Assembly (NCBI RefSeq): GCF_004799035.1
Contig: NZ_MWIO01000026.1
Location: 62,001-126,000, forward strand
Source of the DNA: Rhodanobacter lindaniclasticus
GTDB taxonomy: Bacteria; Pseudomonadota; Gammaproteobacteria; Xanthomonadales; Rhodanobacteraceae
Direction of reading: 5' to 3'
DNA: 64,000 nucleotides
A model generated the notes under the pieces. It did no database searches, was not told the origin of the DNA, and saw only the letters and a list, made by a program, of their open reading frames with translations. Below are positions 9,954 through 18,633 of this stretch, piece by piece (position 1 is the stretch's first letter; the number at the start of each line of letters is the position of its first letter). Both the position numbers and the translations under genes were made by a program.

Positions 9954-10208
9954 ATGGTCAAGATTCGTCTTTCGCGCGGTGGCGCCAAGGGCCGTCCGTT
10001 CTACCACGTCGTGGTGACCGATCAGCGCAGCAAGCGCGACGGCCGCAACATCGAGAACGTGGGATTCTACAACCCGGTGGCATCGGGCAAGGACAAGCGC
10101 CTCGAGCTGAACGTGGCGCGCGTGCAGGAGTGGGTCGGCAAGGGTGCGCAGATGAGTGACAAGGTCGCCGCCCTGGTCAAGGAAGCCGGCAAGCAGCAGG
10201 CTGCCTGA
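9954..10208 (+). CDS. rpsP: 30S ribosomal protein S16
   Basis: Small-subunit assembly protein, 84 residues. [20 protein letters not shown] is the S16 N-terminal signature, followed by [16 protein letters not shown]. First gene of rpsP-rimM-trmD-rplS. An AT-rich TTTAAAAT (9881-9888) about 65 bases upstream may be its -10 region. Confidence 0.97.
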   Translation: MVKIRLSRGGAKGRPFYHVVVTDQRSKRDGRNIENVGFYNPVASGKDKRLELNVARVQEWVGKGAQMSDKVAALVKEAGKQQAA

Positions 10209-10219
10209 GCGACGCTCGC

Positions 10220-10741
10220 GTGGGTGGCGTGGCAACCGGTCGGCGCGTGCTGATCGGGCGCATCGTCGGGCTGTACGGCGTGCAGGGCTGGCTGAAGATC
10301 GAATCCTTCGCCGAGCCGCGCATGCGGATCTTCGATTACCAGCCGTGGCTGCTCGGTGCAGCGCCCGGCACGGAAATGCAGGTCTCGGGAGTAAAGGGTC
10401 GGCCGCAGGGCAAGGGCATGGTGGCGCAGCTGCCCGGCGTGGACGACCGGGATCAGGCAGCAGCGCTGATCGGTCTCGACATTCATGTCGCCCGCGAACA
10501 ACTGCCTGCTCCGGCGAAGGATGAGTATTACTGGGTCGATCTCGAAGGACTTGAGGTCGTCACCACGGACAACGTGGAGCTGGGACGGGTCAGTCACCTG
10601 TTCGCCACCGGTGCCAACGATGTCGTGGTGGTCAGGGACGGTACGCGCGAGCGGCTGATCCCCTTCGTCCAGGGTTCGTATGTGCGTTCGGTGGACTTGT
10701 CCGCAGGGCGCATGGTGGTGGACTGGGATCCCGAGTTCTGA
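10220..10741 (+). CDS. rimM: Ribosome maturation factor RimM
   Basis: Binds S19 and assists maturation of the 30S head. It is 173 residues. The N-terminal RimM domain begins RRVLIGRIVGLYGVQGWLKI. The C-terminal PRC-barrel contains YYWVDLEGLEV and ends in RMVVDWDPEF, the usual end of the family. The start is GTG 10220, 11 bases after rpsP; an in-frame GTG at 10229 is an alternative. Confidence 0.95.
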   Translation: MGGVATGRRVLIGRIVGLYGVQGWLKIESFAEPRMRIFDYQPWLLGAAPGTEMQVSGVKGRPQGKGMVAQLPGVDDRDQAAALIGLDIHVAREQLPAPAKDEYYWVDLEGLEVVTTDNVELGRVSHLFATGANDVVVVRDGTRERLIPFVQGSYVRSVDLSAGRMVVDWDPEF

Positions 10742-10774
10742 CGTCCCCGGGTTGTGGGCAGAGGATCCAGGATC

Positions 10775-11548
10775 ATGCGCATCGACGTCGTCAGCCTGTT
10801 TCCCGACTTCGTGCGCCAGTGCGCCGCCGTCGGTGTGGTGGGACGCGCGCAGCAACGCGAGTTGCTGCAGGTGGAAACCTGGAACCCGCGCGACTACGCC
10901 ACCGACAGGCACCGCAGCGTGGACAGCAGCTCGTACGGCGGCGGTCCCGGCATGGTGATGATGATCGAGCCCTTGCGCACCACCTTGAAGGCGATGCGCG
11001 AGGCGGCACCGGAACCGGTGCATCTGGTTTATCTCAGTCCGCAGGGAGCGCGGCTGACGCAGGGCAGGGTGGAGGCGCTGGCGAAACTGCCGCGCATCGG
11101 CCTGCTCTGCGGACGTTACGAAGGTGTGGACGAGCGTCTGCTGGCGCACGAGGTCGACGAGGAGCTTTCCATCGGCGATTATGTGCTGTCTGGTGGCGAG
11201 CTTGCCGCGGCGGTGATCATCGACGCGGTGGGGCGCTTGCAGGATGGCGCGTTGAACGACGCGCAGTCCGCCGAGCAGGATTCATTCTCGGATGGCCTGC
11301 TGGATTGTCCGCATTATGGAAAACCGGTGCGGGATGCGCTGGGTGAAGTACCGGCAGTGCTGCTGTCCGGCGACCATGCGGCCATTGCCCGCTGGCGCCT
11401 CAAGCAATCGCTGGGACGCACCTGGCTGCGCCGTCCGGACTTGTTGTCACAGCATGGGCTGGATGCGGCATCCCGGGCCTTGCTGGATGAATTTCGCCGT
11501 GAACATGCCTCCGGGCAGCCGACACGGCAAGACGATGCGGTCGAGTGA
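10775..11548 (+). CDS. trmD: tRNA (guanine-37-N1)-methyltransferase
   Basis: SPOUT methyltransferase that makes m1G37 and prevents +1 frameshifting. It is 257 residues starting [12 protein letters not shown] at ATG 10775. Knot motifs [15 protein letters not shown] and [14 protein letters not shown] bind AdoMet, and the C-terminal helical domain carries [11 protein letters not shown]. An upstream in-frame GTG at 10754 is ignored because the family starts at the chosen Met. Co-transcribed between rimM and rplS. Confidence 0.96.
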   Translation: MRIDVVSLFPDFVRQCAAVGVVGRAQQRELLQVETWNPRDYATDRHRSVDSSSYGGGPGMVMMIEPLRTTLKAMREAAPEPVHLVYLSPQGARLTQGRVEALAKLPRIGLLCGRYEGVDERLLAHEVDEELSIGDYVLSGGELAAAVIIDAVGRLQDGALNDAQSAEQDSFSDGLLDCPHYGKPVRDALGEVPAVLLSGDHAAIARWRLKQSLGRTWLRRPDLLSQHGLDAASRALLDEFRREHASGQPTRQDDAVE

Positions 11549-11592
11549 CGGCCGCAGCCTTGATATCGCAAAAGTGAACCGACAGGTGCGCC

Positions 11593-11994
11593 ATGAACAA
11601 GATCATTGAACAGTTCGAATCCGAGCAGATCACCCGCCAGCTGCCGGACTTCGGCCCCGGCGACACCGTGGTGGTCAACGTGAAGGTGAAGGAAGGCAAC
11701 CGCGAGCGCGTGCAGGCGTTCGAGGGCATCGTCATCGCCAAGCGCAGCCGCGGCCTGCATTCGGCCTTCACCGTGCGCAAGATTTCGCATGGCACCGGCG
11801 TGGAGCGCGTGTTCCAGGCGCACAGCCCGGCCATCGACTCGGTGTCGGTCAAGCGCAAGGGCAAGGTCCGCGGCGCCAAGCTGTATTACCTGCGTGGCCT
11901 GGAAGGCAAGGCCGCCCGCATCAAGGAAGACATCGCCGCCGCTGCCGCCGCCAAGGCGAATGCCAAGGCCGCCGCTGCCGCCGCTGCCGAGTAA
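11593..11994 (+). CDS. rplS: 50S ribosomal protein L19
   Basis: Interface protein of the 50S subunit, 133 residues. The L19 core is complete ([63 protein letters not shown]). After about residue 112 there is an Ala/Lys-rich tail ([20 protein letters not shown]) absent from the roughly 115-residue Escherichia coli protein. Last gene of the rpsP operon, followed by a strong terminator. Confidence 0.97.
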   Translation: MNKIIEQFESEQITRQLPDFGPGDTVVVNVKVKEGNRERVQAFEGIVIAKRSRGLHSAFTVRKISHGTGVERVFQAHSPAIDSVSVKRKGKVRGAKLYYLRGLEGKAARIKEDIAAAAAAKANAKAAAAAAAE

Positions 11995-12018
11995 TCCTCG
12001 CGCTGCGAAGGCTGCATG

Positions 12019-12052
12019 AAAAACCCCGCGGAGCGATCCGCGGGGTTTTTTT
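12019..12052. terminator. Bidirectional intrinsic terminator between rplS and fimX
   Basis: CCCCGCGGA (12024-12032) pairs with TCCGCGGGG (12037-12045) around a GCGA loop, with an A tract before and a T tract after. It can therefore stop rplS transcripts (+) and fimX transcripts (-). Confidence 0.88.
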
Positions 12053-12118
12053 GTGTGCCTCGGCCATTCGGCGAAAGCCGCCTGATGTTCCTGCGGTTCC
12101 CGAATCCCGAAACGGCAT

Positions 12119-14161
12119 TCACTCCAGCCGCTGCGGTACCTGCAGGAAGTTGCCCTGCACGAAGTCGACGCCGCAGGCGAACAGCAGCGACGTGCTGGTG
12201 GCATCCTCGACCCATTCGGCGATCGTCAGGCGCTTCAGCTCGTGCGCCTGCTGGCAGATCTCGGCGACCTTCTTCTGGCTGTCGGCGTGCTGCGGCAGGT
12301 CGGCCATGTGGCTGCGGTCGATCTTGAGGTAGTCGGCGTCGATGTGGTTCAGCAGCTGGAACGAGTTCAGGCCCGAGCCGAACTGTTCCAGCGCGAAGCC
12401 GCCACCCATCTTCTTCCAGGTGTTGACGAACTCCTGCGCGGGTCGCAGCAGGGTCATCACCTTGCTTTCGGTCATCTCCAGCACCAGGCGGCCGTGTTTC
12501 AGTCGCGCCTTGCCCAGGCGCTCCTTCAGCCAGGGCAGCAGGCTGTCGTCCTGCAGCGAGGCGGCGGTGAGCTTGATGAAGAACGTGGTCGGCTGCCCCT
12601 GCGGTTCGCGTGCCTGCAGGATGCGAATGGCCTGGTCGAGCACCCAGCGGTCGATCGCGCCGGTGAGGTTGTGCTTCTCGGCGATCGGCATGAAGAACCC
12701 CGGCAGCACCTCGCCCTGCGGGCCGTTCATGCGCAGCAGGATCTCGGAGAACTCGCCCTCGGCGTCCTGCAGGCTGATCGTCTGCTGGTGGTACAGCACC
12801 AGGCCGTTGCTGGCCAGGGCCTGTTGCAGCAGGTCCAGCCAGTAGCGCTCGCGCTCCTCGTCGGCCTTCTCCCGCGCCGCCGGATCGTGCAGTTCGACCT
12901 GGCTGCCGCCCAGGTTCTGCGCGGTGCGCAAGGCGTGGCTGGCCTGGTTGAGGAGGAGTTCGCTGTTGGCGTTCTTTTCGCCGAGCAGGCTGCCGCCCAC
13001 GCTGGCGGTGACCGTTACCGAGCGCGTGCCGACATCGAAGATTTCGCTGCTGACGCTGTGCTGCAGCTTGGCGATCCATTCGCGGATCGCCTCGTCCGAG
13101 CGCGAATCCAGGGTCACCCCGAAGGTGTGCTCGGCGAGCATGCCGGCGATGTCGGTGGAGCCCAGCAGCATGCGGATGCGCCCGGCGAAGCCGGCCAGCA
13201 GCTCGTCGGTCTTGCCCAGACCGATGCCGTTGACCAGCGAGGCCCAATTGTCCGGTTCGATCAGCAGCAGCGACTGGCCCTTCTTGCCCTTGGCCGCCTC
13301 GGTCACTGCGTCGTCGATGCACGCCAGCATGTGCTGGCGGTTGTACAAGCCGGTGACCGGATCGCGCTGCAACTGCTCCAGCACGGCCGGGTCGACCACC
13401 TGGCGGCGGAACACGATCTGCAGGCAGCGTTCGCCCTCGAAGGTGGCCGGGGCGAACTCCACCGTGGCATCGAAGCGGCTGTCGTCGGCACGCCGCGCGC
13501 GCAGCGGGAGCTGGGCGGGGAACTTGCCCTGGTGGGCCTGGCCGCGCAACAGGGCCTTCATCTCCTCGGCGTTGGCCGAGTCGATCATGTCCAGCAGCGG
13601 CATGCCGAGCAGATCGTCGAAACTCTCGTAGCCGAAGGTGTCGAGGTAGGCCTGGTTGGCGCGCACGTGCATGCCCTCGTGCACATACGCGATCGCATCG
13701 GTGGAGGAGTCGAGCAGGGCGTCGCAGCGACGCTCGGTTTCGCGCAGCGCGGTATGCAGCCAGCGCACCTGGCGGCGGGTATGCAGGGATTCGAATTCGC
13801 GTTTCAGCACCGCGATGAGCTGCTTCGGGTGGTTGCGCGAGGCCACGCCGCGGGCACCGTGGACGAACAGGTCGGCGACCAGCTCGCTGTCCATGTTGGT
13901 GACCAGACCGACCAAGGCGAAGTCGCGGCCGGAGGCCTCCATCACGCCCATGGTTTCGTCCAGGCCGACATCGGTGACCGACGGATCGAACATCACCACG
14001 TCAGGTTCCAGCTCGGCCACCGCCGAGCGCACCTGCTCGATGTTGGTGGCGCGCGCCGGACGCACCGCGATGCCGCTGTTGCGCATCAGGCTGATGATCT
14101 GCTCGGCCTCCTCGAGGGAGTTTTCCACGAACAGGATCTTGATGACGAAGTCTTTTTTCAT
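12119..14161 (-). CDS. fimX: FimX-like REC-PAS-GGDEF-EAL protein, enzymatically degenerate
   Basis: A 680-residue multidomain protein. It has a receiver-like domain (residues 7-125), a PAS domain (about 170-290), a GGDEF-type domain (about 300-430) and an EAL-type domain (about 440-680). The GGDEF signature is replaced by EHTFGVTLD and the EAL triad reads EIL (FSEILLRMNG). It is therefore probably a c-di-GMP receptor rather than an enzyme. Size, domain order and these degeneracies match FimX, which governs type IV pilus assembly in Pseudomonas and Xanthomonas; the symbol rests on that resemblance. The start is MKKDFVIKILFVEN at ATG 14161, with a weak ribosome-binding site. Lies 133 bases downstream of epmB on the same strand. 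Confidence 0.8.
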   Translation of the reverse strand: MKKDFVIKILFVENSLEEAEQIISLMRNSGIAVRPARATNIEQVRSAVAELEPDVVMFDPSVTDVGLDETMGVMEASGRDFALVGLVTNMDSELVADLFVHGARGVASRNHPKQLIAVLKREFESLHTRRQVRWLHTALRETERRCDALLDSSTDAIAYVHEGMHVRANQAYLDTFGYESFDDLLGMPLLDMIDSANAEEMKALLRGQAHQGKFPAQLPLRARRADDSRFDATVEFAPATFEGERCLQIVFRRQVVDPAVLEQLQRDPVTGLYNRQHMLACIDDAVTEAAKGKKGQSLLLIEPDNWASLVNGIGLGKTDELLAGFAGRIRMLLGSTDIAGMLAEHTFGVTLDSRSDEAIREWIAKLQHSVSSEIFDVGTRSVTVTASVGGSLLGEKNANSELLLNQASHALRTAQNLGGSQVELHDPAAREKADEERERYWLDLLQQALASNGLVLYHQQTISLQDAEGEFSEILLRMNGPQGEVLPGFFMPIAEKHNLTGAIDRWVLDQAIRILQAREPQGQPTTFFIKLTAASLQDDSLLPWLKERLGKARLKHGRLVLEMTESKVMTLLRPAQEFVNTWKKMGGGFALEQFGSGLNSFQLLNHIDADYLKIDRSHMADLPQHADSQKKVAEICQQAHELKRLTIAEWVEDATSTSLLFACGVDFVQGNFLQVPQRLE

Positions 14162-14294
14162 GGGGTGCGACGTGGGTTCCGGGCAGGGCGGGCGCCCGAG
14201 ACGGGTCCGCATGGTCGATGGCAATGAGTGTTTGTAGCGGATTCCGCTGTCGCTCGCCACCGCTGCGGCAGGTCCGGGCCCGGGTGCCGGCGGC

Positions 14295-15305
14295 TCACAA
14301 CGGTCGCTTGGCCGGGTCGCCCGCCACCTCGCGCACCAGCCGCGGCACCAGGTAGCCGGGCAGGCGCGCGCGCAGGGCATCCAGCAGGGCCAGCGCGGTG
14401 TCGTCGGCCACCTCGAAATGGGCGGTGCCGTGGACCCGGTCCAGCTGGTGCAGGTAATAGGGCAGCACGCCGGCGGCGAACAGGCGCTCGGAAAGGTCGG
14501 CGAGCGCGTCGGCGTCATCGTTGACGCCGCGCAGCAGCACGGACTGGTTCAGCAGCGTCGCGCCGGTGCCGCGCAAGGCGGCACAGGCCGCGTCGACGCT
14601 GGCATCGAGCTCGTTGGCGTGGTTGGCGTGCAGCACCACGACTTTCTGCAGCGGGAGGCCGGCCAGCCAGGCCAGCAGGGCGTCGTCGACCCGCTCGGGC
14701 AGCACGACCGGCAATCGCGTGTGGATGCGCAGGCGGATCACCTGTGGCAGCTCGGCCAGGCCACGGGTCAGCTCCTCCAGCTTGGGCGTGACCAGCGACA
14801 GCGGGTCGCCGCCGGACAGGATCAGTTCGCGGATCGACGGGTCGGCGCGCAGCCGCTCCAGCGGCTCGCGCCAGTGCGATGCGGCTGCAATCTCCTCGCC
14901 GTAGGGGAAGTGCCGACGGAAGCAGTAGCGGCAGTTCACCGCACAGCTGCCGCTGGCGATCAGCAGCGCGCGCCCCTCGTACTTGTGCAGCATGCCGTGG
15001 CCGGCCTTGGCCGAGAGGTCGCCCACGGCGTCAAGGGTGAAGCCGGCGACCCGGTCGTGCTCGGCGCGCTGGGGCAACACCTGCAGTAGCAGCGGGTCGC
15101 GCGGGTCGCCGCGCCGCATGCGCGCCACGAAACCGCGCGGCACGCGCAGGGCGAAACCGGCGTCGTCCGGCGGCAGCAGGTCGGTGCGGTCGCCCAGGCC
15201 CACCGCCTGCAGCAGTTCGGCCGGGTCGGTGATGGCGTTGCGCCATGGCTCGCGCCAGTCGGTTGCAGGCGACGATAGGCGGGCACTGGGGCTTGCGGTT
15301 ATCAT
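14295..15305 (-). CDS. epmB: EF-P beta-lysylation protein EpmB (lysine 2,3-aminomutase-like)
   Basis: Radical SAM/PLP enzyme that converts L-alpha-lysine to beta-lysine for attachment to elongation factor P by EpmA. It is 336 residues. The radical SAM cluster motif CxxxCxxC is CAVNCRYC near residue 120, in GSCAVNCRYCFRRHFPYGE. ELILSGGDPLSL and HTRLPVVLPERV are typical of the family. It starts at ATG 15305 and is divergent from efp, its substrate gene, with a gap of under 100 bases. That neighbourhood strongly supports EpmB over a catabolic aminomutase. Confidence 0.93.
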   Translation of the reverse strand: MITASPSARLSSPATDWREPWRNAITDPAELLQAVGLGDRTDLLPPDDAGFALRVPRGFVARMRRGDPRDPLLLQVLPQRAEHDRVAGFTLDAVGDLSAKAGHGMLHKYEGRALLIASGSCAVNCRYCFRRHFPYGEEIAAASHWREPLERLRADPSIRELILSGGDPLSLVTPKLEELTRGLAELPQVIRLRIHTRLPVVLPERVDDALLAWLAGLPLQKVVVLHANHANELDASVDAACAALRGTGATLLNQSVLLRGVNDDADALADLSERLFAAGVLPYYLHQLDRVHGTAHFEVADDTALALLDALRARLPGYLVPRLVREVAGDPAKRPL

Positions 15306-15318
15306 GGAGAGCCTTGGG

Positions 15319-15374
15319 CGGGCCTCTTGGCCCGTGAAAAGATACCCATTTTAGCCGTCCTGGGGGACGGTTTT
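15319..15374 (+). promoter_or_regulatory. Two GC hairpins in the epmB-efp divergent region
   Basis: Hairpin 1 pairs CGGGCC (15319-15324) with GGCCCG (15329-15334). Hairpin 2 pairs CCGTCC (15355-15360) with GGACGG (15365-15370) around TGGG and is followed by TTTT. The second resembles a short terminator and lies 20 bases before the efp start, inside its likely leader. An attenuating role is only inference. Confidence 0.35.
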
Positions 15375-15394
15375 ACCTTTGGAGCAGACAGCGC

Positions 15395-15973
15395 ATGGCG
15401 ACCCTCGGCCTCAACGACGTCAAGACGGGCAAGAAGATCCTCCACAACGGCGATCCCTGGATCATCACCGAGGCCGACTTCATCAAGCCGGGCAAGGGCC
15501 AGGCGTTCACCCGCATCCGCATCCGCAACCTGAAGGACGGCCGCACCACCGAACAGACGCTGAAGTCCAGCGACTCGTTCGAGGAGGCCGACGTCACCGA
15601 CACCGACATGCAGCTGTCCTTCATCGACGGCATCGGCAAGGATCGTCTGTGGCACTTCATGAACATGGAAACGTTCGAGATGGTGCCGGCGACACAGGCC
15701 GCGATGGGCGATGCGTGGAAGTGGCTCAAGGGCGAAGAGGAGTGCGTGGTCACCCTGTTCAACGGCAACATCGTGGCGGTGCAGGCGCCGAAGTTCGTCG
15801 AGCTCAAGATCGTCGAGACCGACCCCGGTGTGCGCGGCGACACCTCCGGCGGTGGCGGCAAGCCGGCCACGCTGGAAACCGGTGCCGTGGTGCGCGTGCC
15901 GCTGTTCGTCGGCCAAGACGAAGTGATCAAGGTCGACACCCGTACCGGCGAATACGACAGCCGCGTCAAGTGA
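15395..15973 (+). CDS. efp: Translation elongation factor P
   Basis: Rescues ribosomes stalled at polyproline. It is 192 residues, longer than the typical 188. Lys34, in [10 protein letters not shown], occupies the position modified with beta-lysine by EpmA/EpmB, and epmB is the divergent neighbour. Three OB-like domains are complete, with a C-terminal domain containing [22 protein letters not shown] Gly-rich stretch ([10 protein letters not shown]) links domains II and III. GGAG at 15381-15384 precedes ATG 15395. The stop codon is embedded in a 12-bp inverted repeat. Confidence 0.97.
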   Translation: MATLGLNDVKTGKKILHNGDPWIITEADFIKPGKGQAFTRIRIRNLKDGRTTEQTLKSSDSFEEADVTDTDMQLSFIDGIGKDRLWHFMNMETFEMVPATQAAMGDAWKWLKGEEECVVTLFNGNIVAVQAPKFVELKIVETDPGVRGDTSGGGGKPATLETGAVVRVPLFVGQDEVIKVDTRTGEYDSRVK

Positions 15974-16016
15974 CGTATCGGCCTGCGTGCTTGCGCGCGG
16001 CTTTGCCGATACGTCA
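15971..16016. repeat. Perfect 12-bp inverted repeat starting at the efp stop codon
   Basis: TGACGTATCGGC (15971-15982) and GCCGATACGTCA (16005-16016) are exact reverse complements with a 22-base spacer. The first three bases are the efp stop codon. There is no T tract, so it is more likely a repeat or processing structure than an intrinsic terminator. Confidence 0.7.
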
Positions 16017-16042
16017 TCCCTGCGAAGGCAGGGATCCAGTGC
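16012..16042 (+). repeat. Half copy of the 'CGTCATTCCCGC...ATCCAGTG' dispersed repeat
   Basis: CGTCATCCCTGCGAAGGCAG and onward to ATCCAGTGC contains a hairpin (16016-16023 with 16028-16035, GAAG loop). It matches the element at 32968-33000 in the argC-argH gap. The right-hand end of the element is not seen here. Confidence 0.6.
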
Positions 16043-16125
16043 AGCACTCGTGCGAAGCACGCAAAGCCCTTTGCGCTCAGGCAACGGCGAGGGGGCCGGA
16101 TGACCAGCCCCGCTGTTGCAAAGCG

Positions 16126-16185
16126 GCACCAGCCTTATGCTGGTGCACGATTCGAAGGGGCGGCGACCGCAAGGTACCGCCCCTT
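16126..16185. repeat. Two hairpins upstream of mtaD
   Basis: GCACCAGC (16126-16133) pairs with GCTGGTGC (16139-16146). AAGGGGCGG (16155-16163) pairs with CCGCCCCTT (16177-16185). With the repeats just before them they fill the efp-mtaD gap, which holds no gene. Either could contribute to efp termination. Confidence 0.5.
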
Positions 16186-16219
16186 GTCGTATCAAGATCG
16201 ACCATGGAATGAGCGAACG

Positions 16220-17551
16220 ATGAGCCAGACCACGCCGCACCCCATCGACCTGCTGATCGAGGCGCGCTGGGTGGTGCCCATCGAGCCGCATGCGGTGGTG
16301 CTGGAAAACCACGCCGTGGCGATCGACGGCGGGAACATCTTGGCGTTGCTGCCGATCGCCGCCGCCCGCGCCGCCTACGCGCCGCGCGAGCGCGTCGAGC
16401 TGGGCGAGCACGCGCTGATCCCCGGCCTGGTCAACAGCCACACCCACAACCCGATGACCCTGCTGCGTGGTCTCGCTGACGACCTGCCGCTGATGGTCTG
16501 GCTGCAGCAGCACATCTGGCCGGCCGAGGCCAAGGTGATCGGGCCGGAGTTCGTGCGCGACGGCGTCGAACTGGCTGTCGCCGAGATGCTGCGCGGCGGC
16601 ACCACCTGCGCCAACGAGAACTATTTCTTCCCCGACGTGATCGGCGCGACTTATCGCAAGCTGGGTTTCCGCGCGGTGGTGGGCCTGCCGGTGATCGAGT
16701 TCCCCACCGCCTGGGCGACCAGCCAGGACGAGTATTTCGCGCGCGCCGGCGAAGTGCACGACAGCTTCCGCAGCGATCCGCTGGTCAGCACCGCGTTCGC
16801 GCCGCATGCGCCGTACACGGTCTCTGACGAAAGCTTCGAGCGGATCCGGCTGCAATCCGACCAGCTCGACATCCCGGTGCACCTGCACCTGCACGAGACC
16901 GCGCACGAGATCGAGGAAGAAAAGAAGAAGAGCGGGCTGCGCCCGTTCCAGCGCCTGCAGCGGCTGGGCCTGGTCAACGACCGCCTGATCGCGGTGCACA
17001 TGACCCAGGTCACCGAAGGCGAGATCGCCGCCTGCGCCAGCGCGGGCGTCTCGGTGGTGCATTGTCCGGAATCCAATCTCAAGCTCGCCTCCGGCTTCTG
17101 CCCGGCGGAGCAGTTCCGGCGCGCCGGCGTGAACCTGGCGATCGGCACCGACGGTTGTGCCTCCAACAACGACCTGGACATGTTCGGCGAGATGCGCACC
17201 GCGGCGCAGCTGGCCAAGGCGGTGGCGCAGGATGCCGCCGCCTTCGACGCCGCGTTCGCGCTGCGTGCGGCGACGCTCGACGGCGCGCGTGCGATCGGGC
17301 TGGAAGCAAGCATCGGCTCGATCGAACCCGGCAAGCAGGCCGACCTGGCTGCCGTGCGCCTGAGCGACCTGGAAACCCAGCCGCTGTACCACGTCGCCTC
17401 GCAACTGGTCTACGCCTGCAACCGCCAGCAGGTCACCGACGTGTGGATCGCCGGGCGCCGCAAGCTGGCCGCGCGCGAGCTGATCGGCATGGACACCGCA
17501 GCGATCCTCGCGCGCACGCGTGCCTGGCGTGAGCGGATCGTTGCGGCCTGA
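16220..17551 (+). CDS. mtaD: 5-methylthioadenosine/S-adenosylhomocysteine deaminase (TRZ/ATZ amidohydrolase)
   Basis: Metal-dependent amidohydrolase of 443 residues. The N-terminal metal motif is NSHTHNP. Further ligands lie in VHLHLHETAHE, VHMTQV and the late Asp in AIGTDGCASNNDLDM. The C-terminus returns to the beta-sandwich domain (SIEPGKQADLAAVRL). In Pseudomonas the mtaD-type gene directly precedes ubiG and gph, as here apart from yciI, which supports methylthioadenosine deamination in nucleoside salvage. The start at ATG 16220 leaves out an implausible 40-residue extension. Guanine or triazine substrates cannot be ruled out from sequence. Confidence 0.82.
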   Translation: MSQTTPHPIDLLIEARWVVPIEPHAVVLENHAVAIDGGNILALLPIAAARAAYAPRERVELGEHALIPGLVNSHTHNPMTLLRGLADDLPLMVWLQQHIWPAEAKVIGPEFVRDGVELAVAEMLRGGTTCANENYFFPDVIGATYRKLGFRAVVGLPVIEFPTAWATSQDEYFARAGEVHDSFRSDPLVSTAFAPHAPYTVSDESFERIRLQSDQLDIPVHLHLHETAHEIEEEKKKSGLRPFQRLQRLGLVNDRLIAVHMTQVTEGEIAACASAGVSVVHCPESNLKLASGFCPAEQFRRAGVNLAIGTDGCASNNDLDMFGEMRTAAQLAKAVAQDAAAFDAAFALRAATLDGARAIGLEASIGSIEPGKQADLAAVRLSDLETQPLYHVASQLVYACNRQQVTDVWIAGRRKLAARELIGMDTAAILARTRAWRERIVAA

Positions 17552-17611
17552 GCGCCGGCTCCCGGTTTCCCGGATCGCCATGGCCTCACCGATGTAAAGT
17601 GGGAATTTTCG

Positions 17612-17866
17612 ATGAATCATTATCTGGTCTTGCTGATTCGCCGGCCGCAACTCGATCCCGCCGTGGTGCCGCTGCACCTGGCGTACCTGGAGCGCTTGCG
17701 CGGCGAGGGCAGGGTGCAGCTGTCCGGCGGCTTCAGCGACAAATCCGGTGGTGCCTACCTGCTGCACGCCGCCGATCTCGCCGAGGCGACGGCGTTGGTG
17801 CACCAGGATCCCGCGCATGTGAGTGGCGGTTGGGACATCACGGTGCACGAGTGGCTGGCGCATTGA
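17612..17866 (+). CDS. YciI family protein
   Basis: An 84-residue ferredoxin-like alpha/beta protein of the YciI family. It begins MNHYLVLLIRRP, has the His-containing helix VPLHLAYLERLRGEG, and a C-terminal WDITVHEW strand. Biochemical function is not established for the family. It sits between mtaD and ubiG on the same strand and is probably in the same transcript. Confidence 0.75.
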   Translation: MNHYLVLLIRRPQLDPAVVPLHLAYLERLRGEGRVQLSGGFSDKSGGAYLLHAADLAEATALVHQDPAHVSGGWDITVHEWLAH

Positions 17867-17928
17867 TCCTTGCGCTCATCCATGGCCGCACTTTTCGATA
17901 AATTCATGGATTCAACGTGGACCCGAAC

Positions 17929-18633
17929 ATGACTGCCGCCAACGTCAGCCCCGCCGAAATCGCCCGCTTCGACCTGTTGGCGGCCCGCTGGTGGGACCCT
18001 GACGGCGAATCGCGGCCGCTGCACGACCTCAATCCGGTGCGCACGGCCTACATCGCAGCGCGCGCTGATCTGCGCGGCGTGCGCGTGGCCGATGTCGGTT
18101 GCGGCGGCGGCCTGCTCAGCGAATCGCTGGCCCGCGCCGGGGCGCGTGTCACCGGCATCGACCTGGGCGAGAAGGTGATCGACATCGCGCGACTGCACCT
18201 GCACGAGTCGAGCCTGCAGGTCGATTACCGGGTACAGTCCTCCGCCGAGCTGGCGACTGCCGAGCCGGCGGCATTCGACGTGGTGTGCTGCATGGAGCTG
18301 ATCGAGCACGTGCCCGATCCGGCGGCGTTGGTCACCGACCTGGCCGCGATGCTCAGGCCCGGCGGGCGGCTGTTCATGTCCACCATCAACCGCACGCCGG
18401 CAGCCTTCGGTGCGGCGATCCTGGGTGCCGAGTACCTGCTGCGCATGCTTCCGCGCGGGACGCATCACTACGCGCAGTTCCTCAAGCCTTCCGAGCTGTC
18501 GCGGCTGCTGCGCGGTGCCGGCCTGGAGCTGGAGGACGTCAGCGGACTGGCCTACAACCCGTTCCGCCGCGAGGCGCGCCTGAGCACGCTCACGGCGGTC
18601 AATTACGTGCTTTGCGCATACAAGCCGGCATGA
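17929..18633 (+). CDS. ubiG: Ubiquinone biosynthesis O-methyltransferase UbiG
   Basis: AdoMet-dependent methyltransferase for both O-methylations of ubiquinone synthesis. It is 234 residues from ATG 17929. The family hallmark FDLLAARWWDPDGESRPLHD is near the N-terminus. Motif I is VADVGCGGGLLSE, and CCMELIEHVPDP and LFMSTINRTP follow. An in-frame GTG at 17917 would add four residues. The stop overlaps the gph start by ATGA, implying translational coupling. Confidence 0.95.
   Translation: MTAANVSPAEIARFDLLAARWWDPDGESRPLHDLNPVRTAYIAARADLRGVRVADVGCGGGLLSESLARAGARVTGIDLGEKVIDIARLHLHESSLQVDYRVQSSAELATAEPAAFDVVCCMELIEHVPDPAALVTDLAAMLRPGGRLFMSTINRTPAAFGAAILGAEYLLRMLPRGTHHYAQFLKPSELSRLLRGAGLELEDVSGLAYNPFRREARLSTLTAVNYVLCAYKPA

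Noticed and set aside
15302-17863. 853-codon open frame on the - strand
   Set aside because: Antisense to efp, mtaD and yciI; low-complexity Arg/Gly/His composition typical of GC-rich shadows.
17917-17928. GTG start for ubiG
   Set aside because: ATG 17929 fits equally and neither has a better SD; kept as an alternative.
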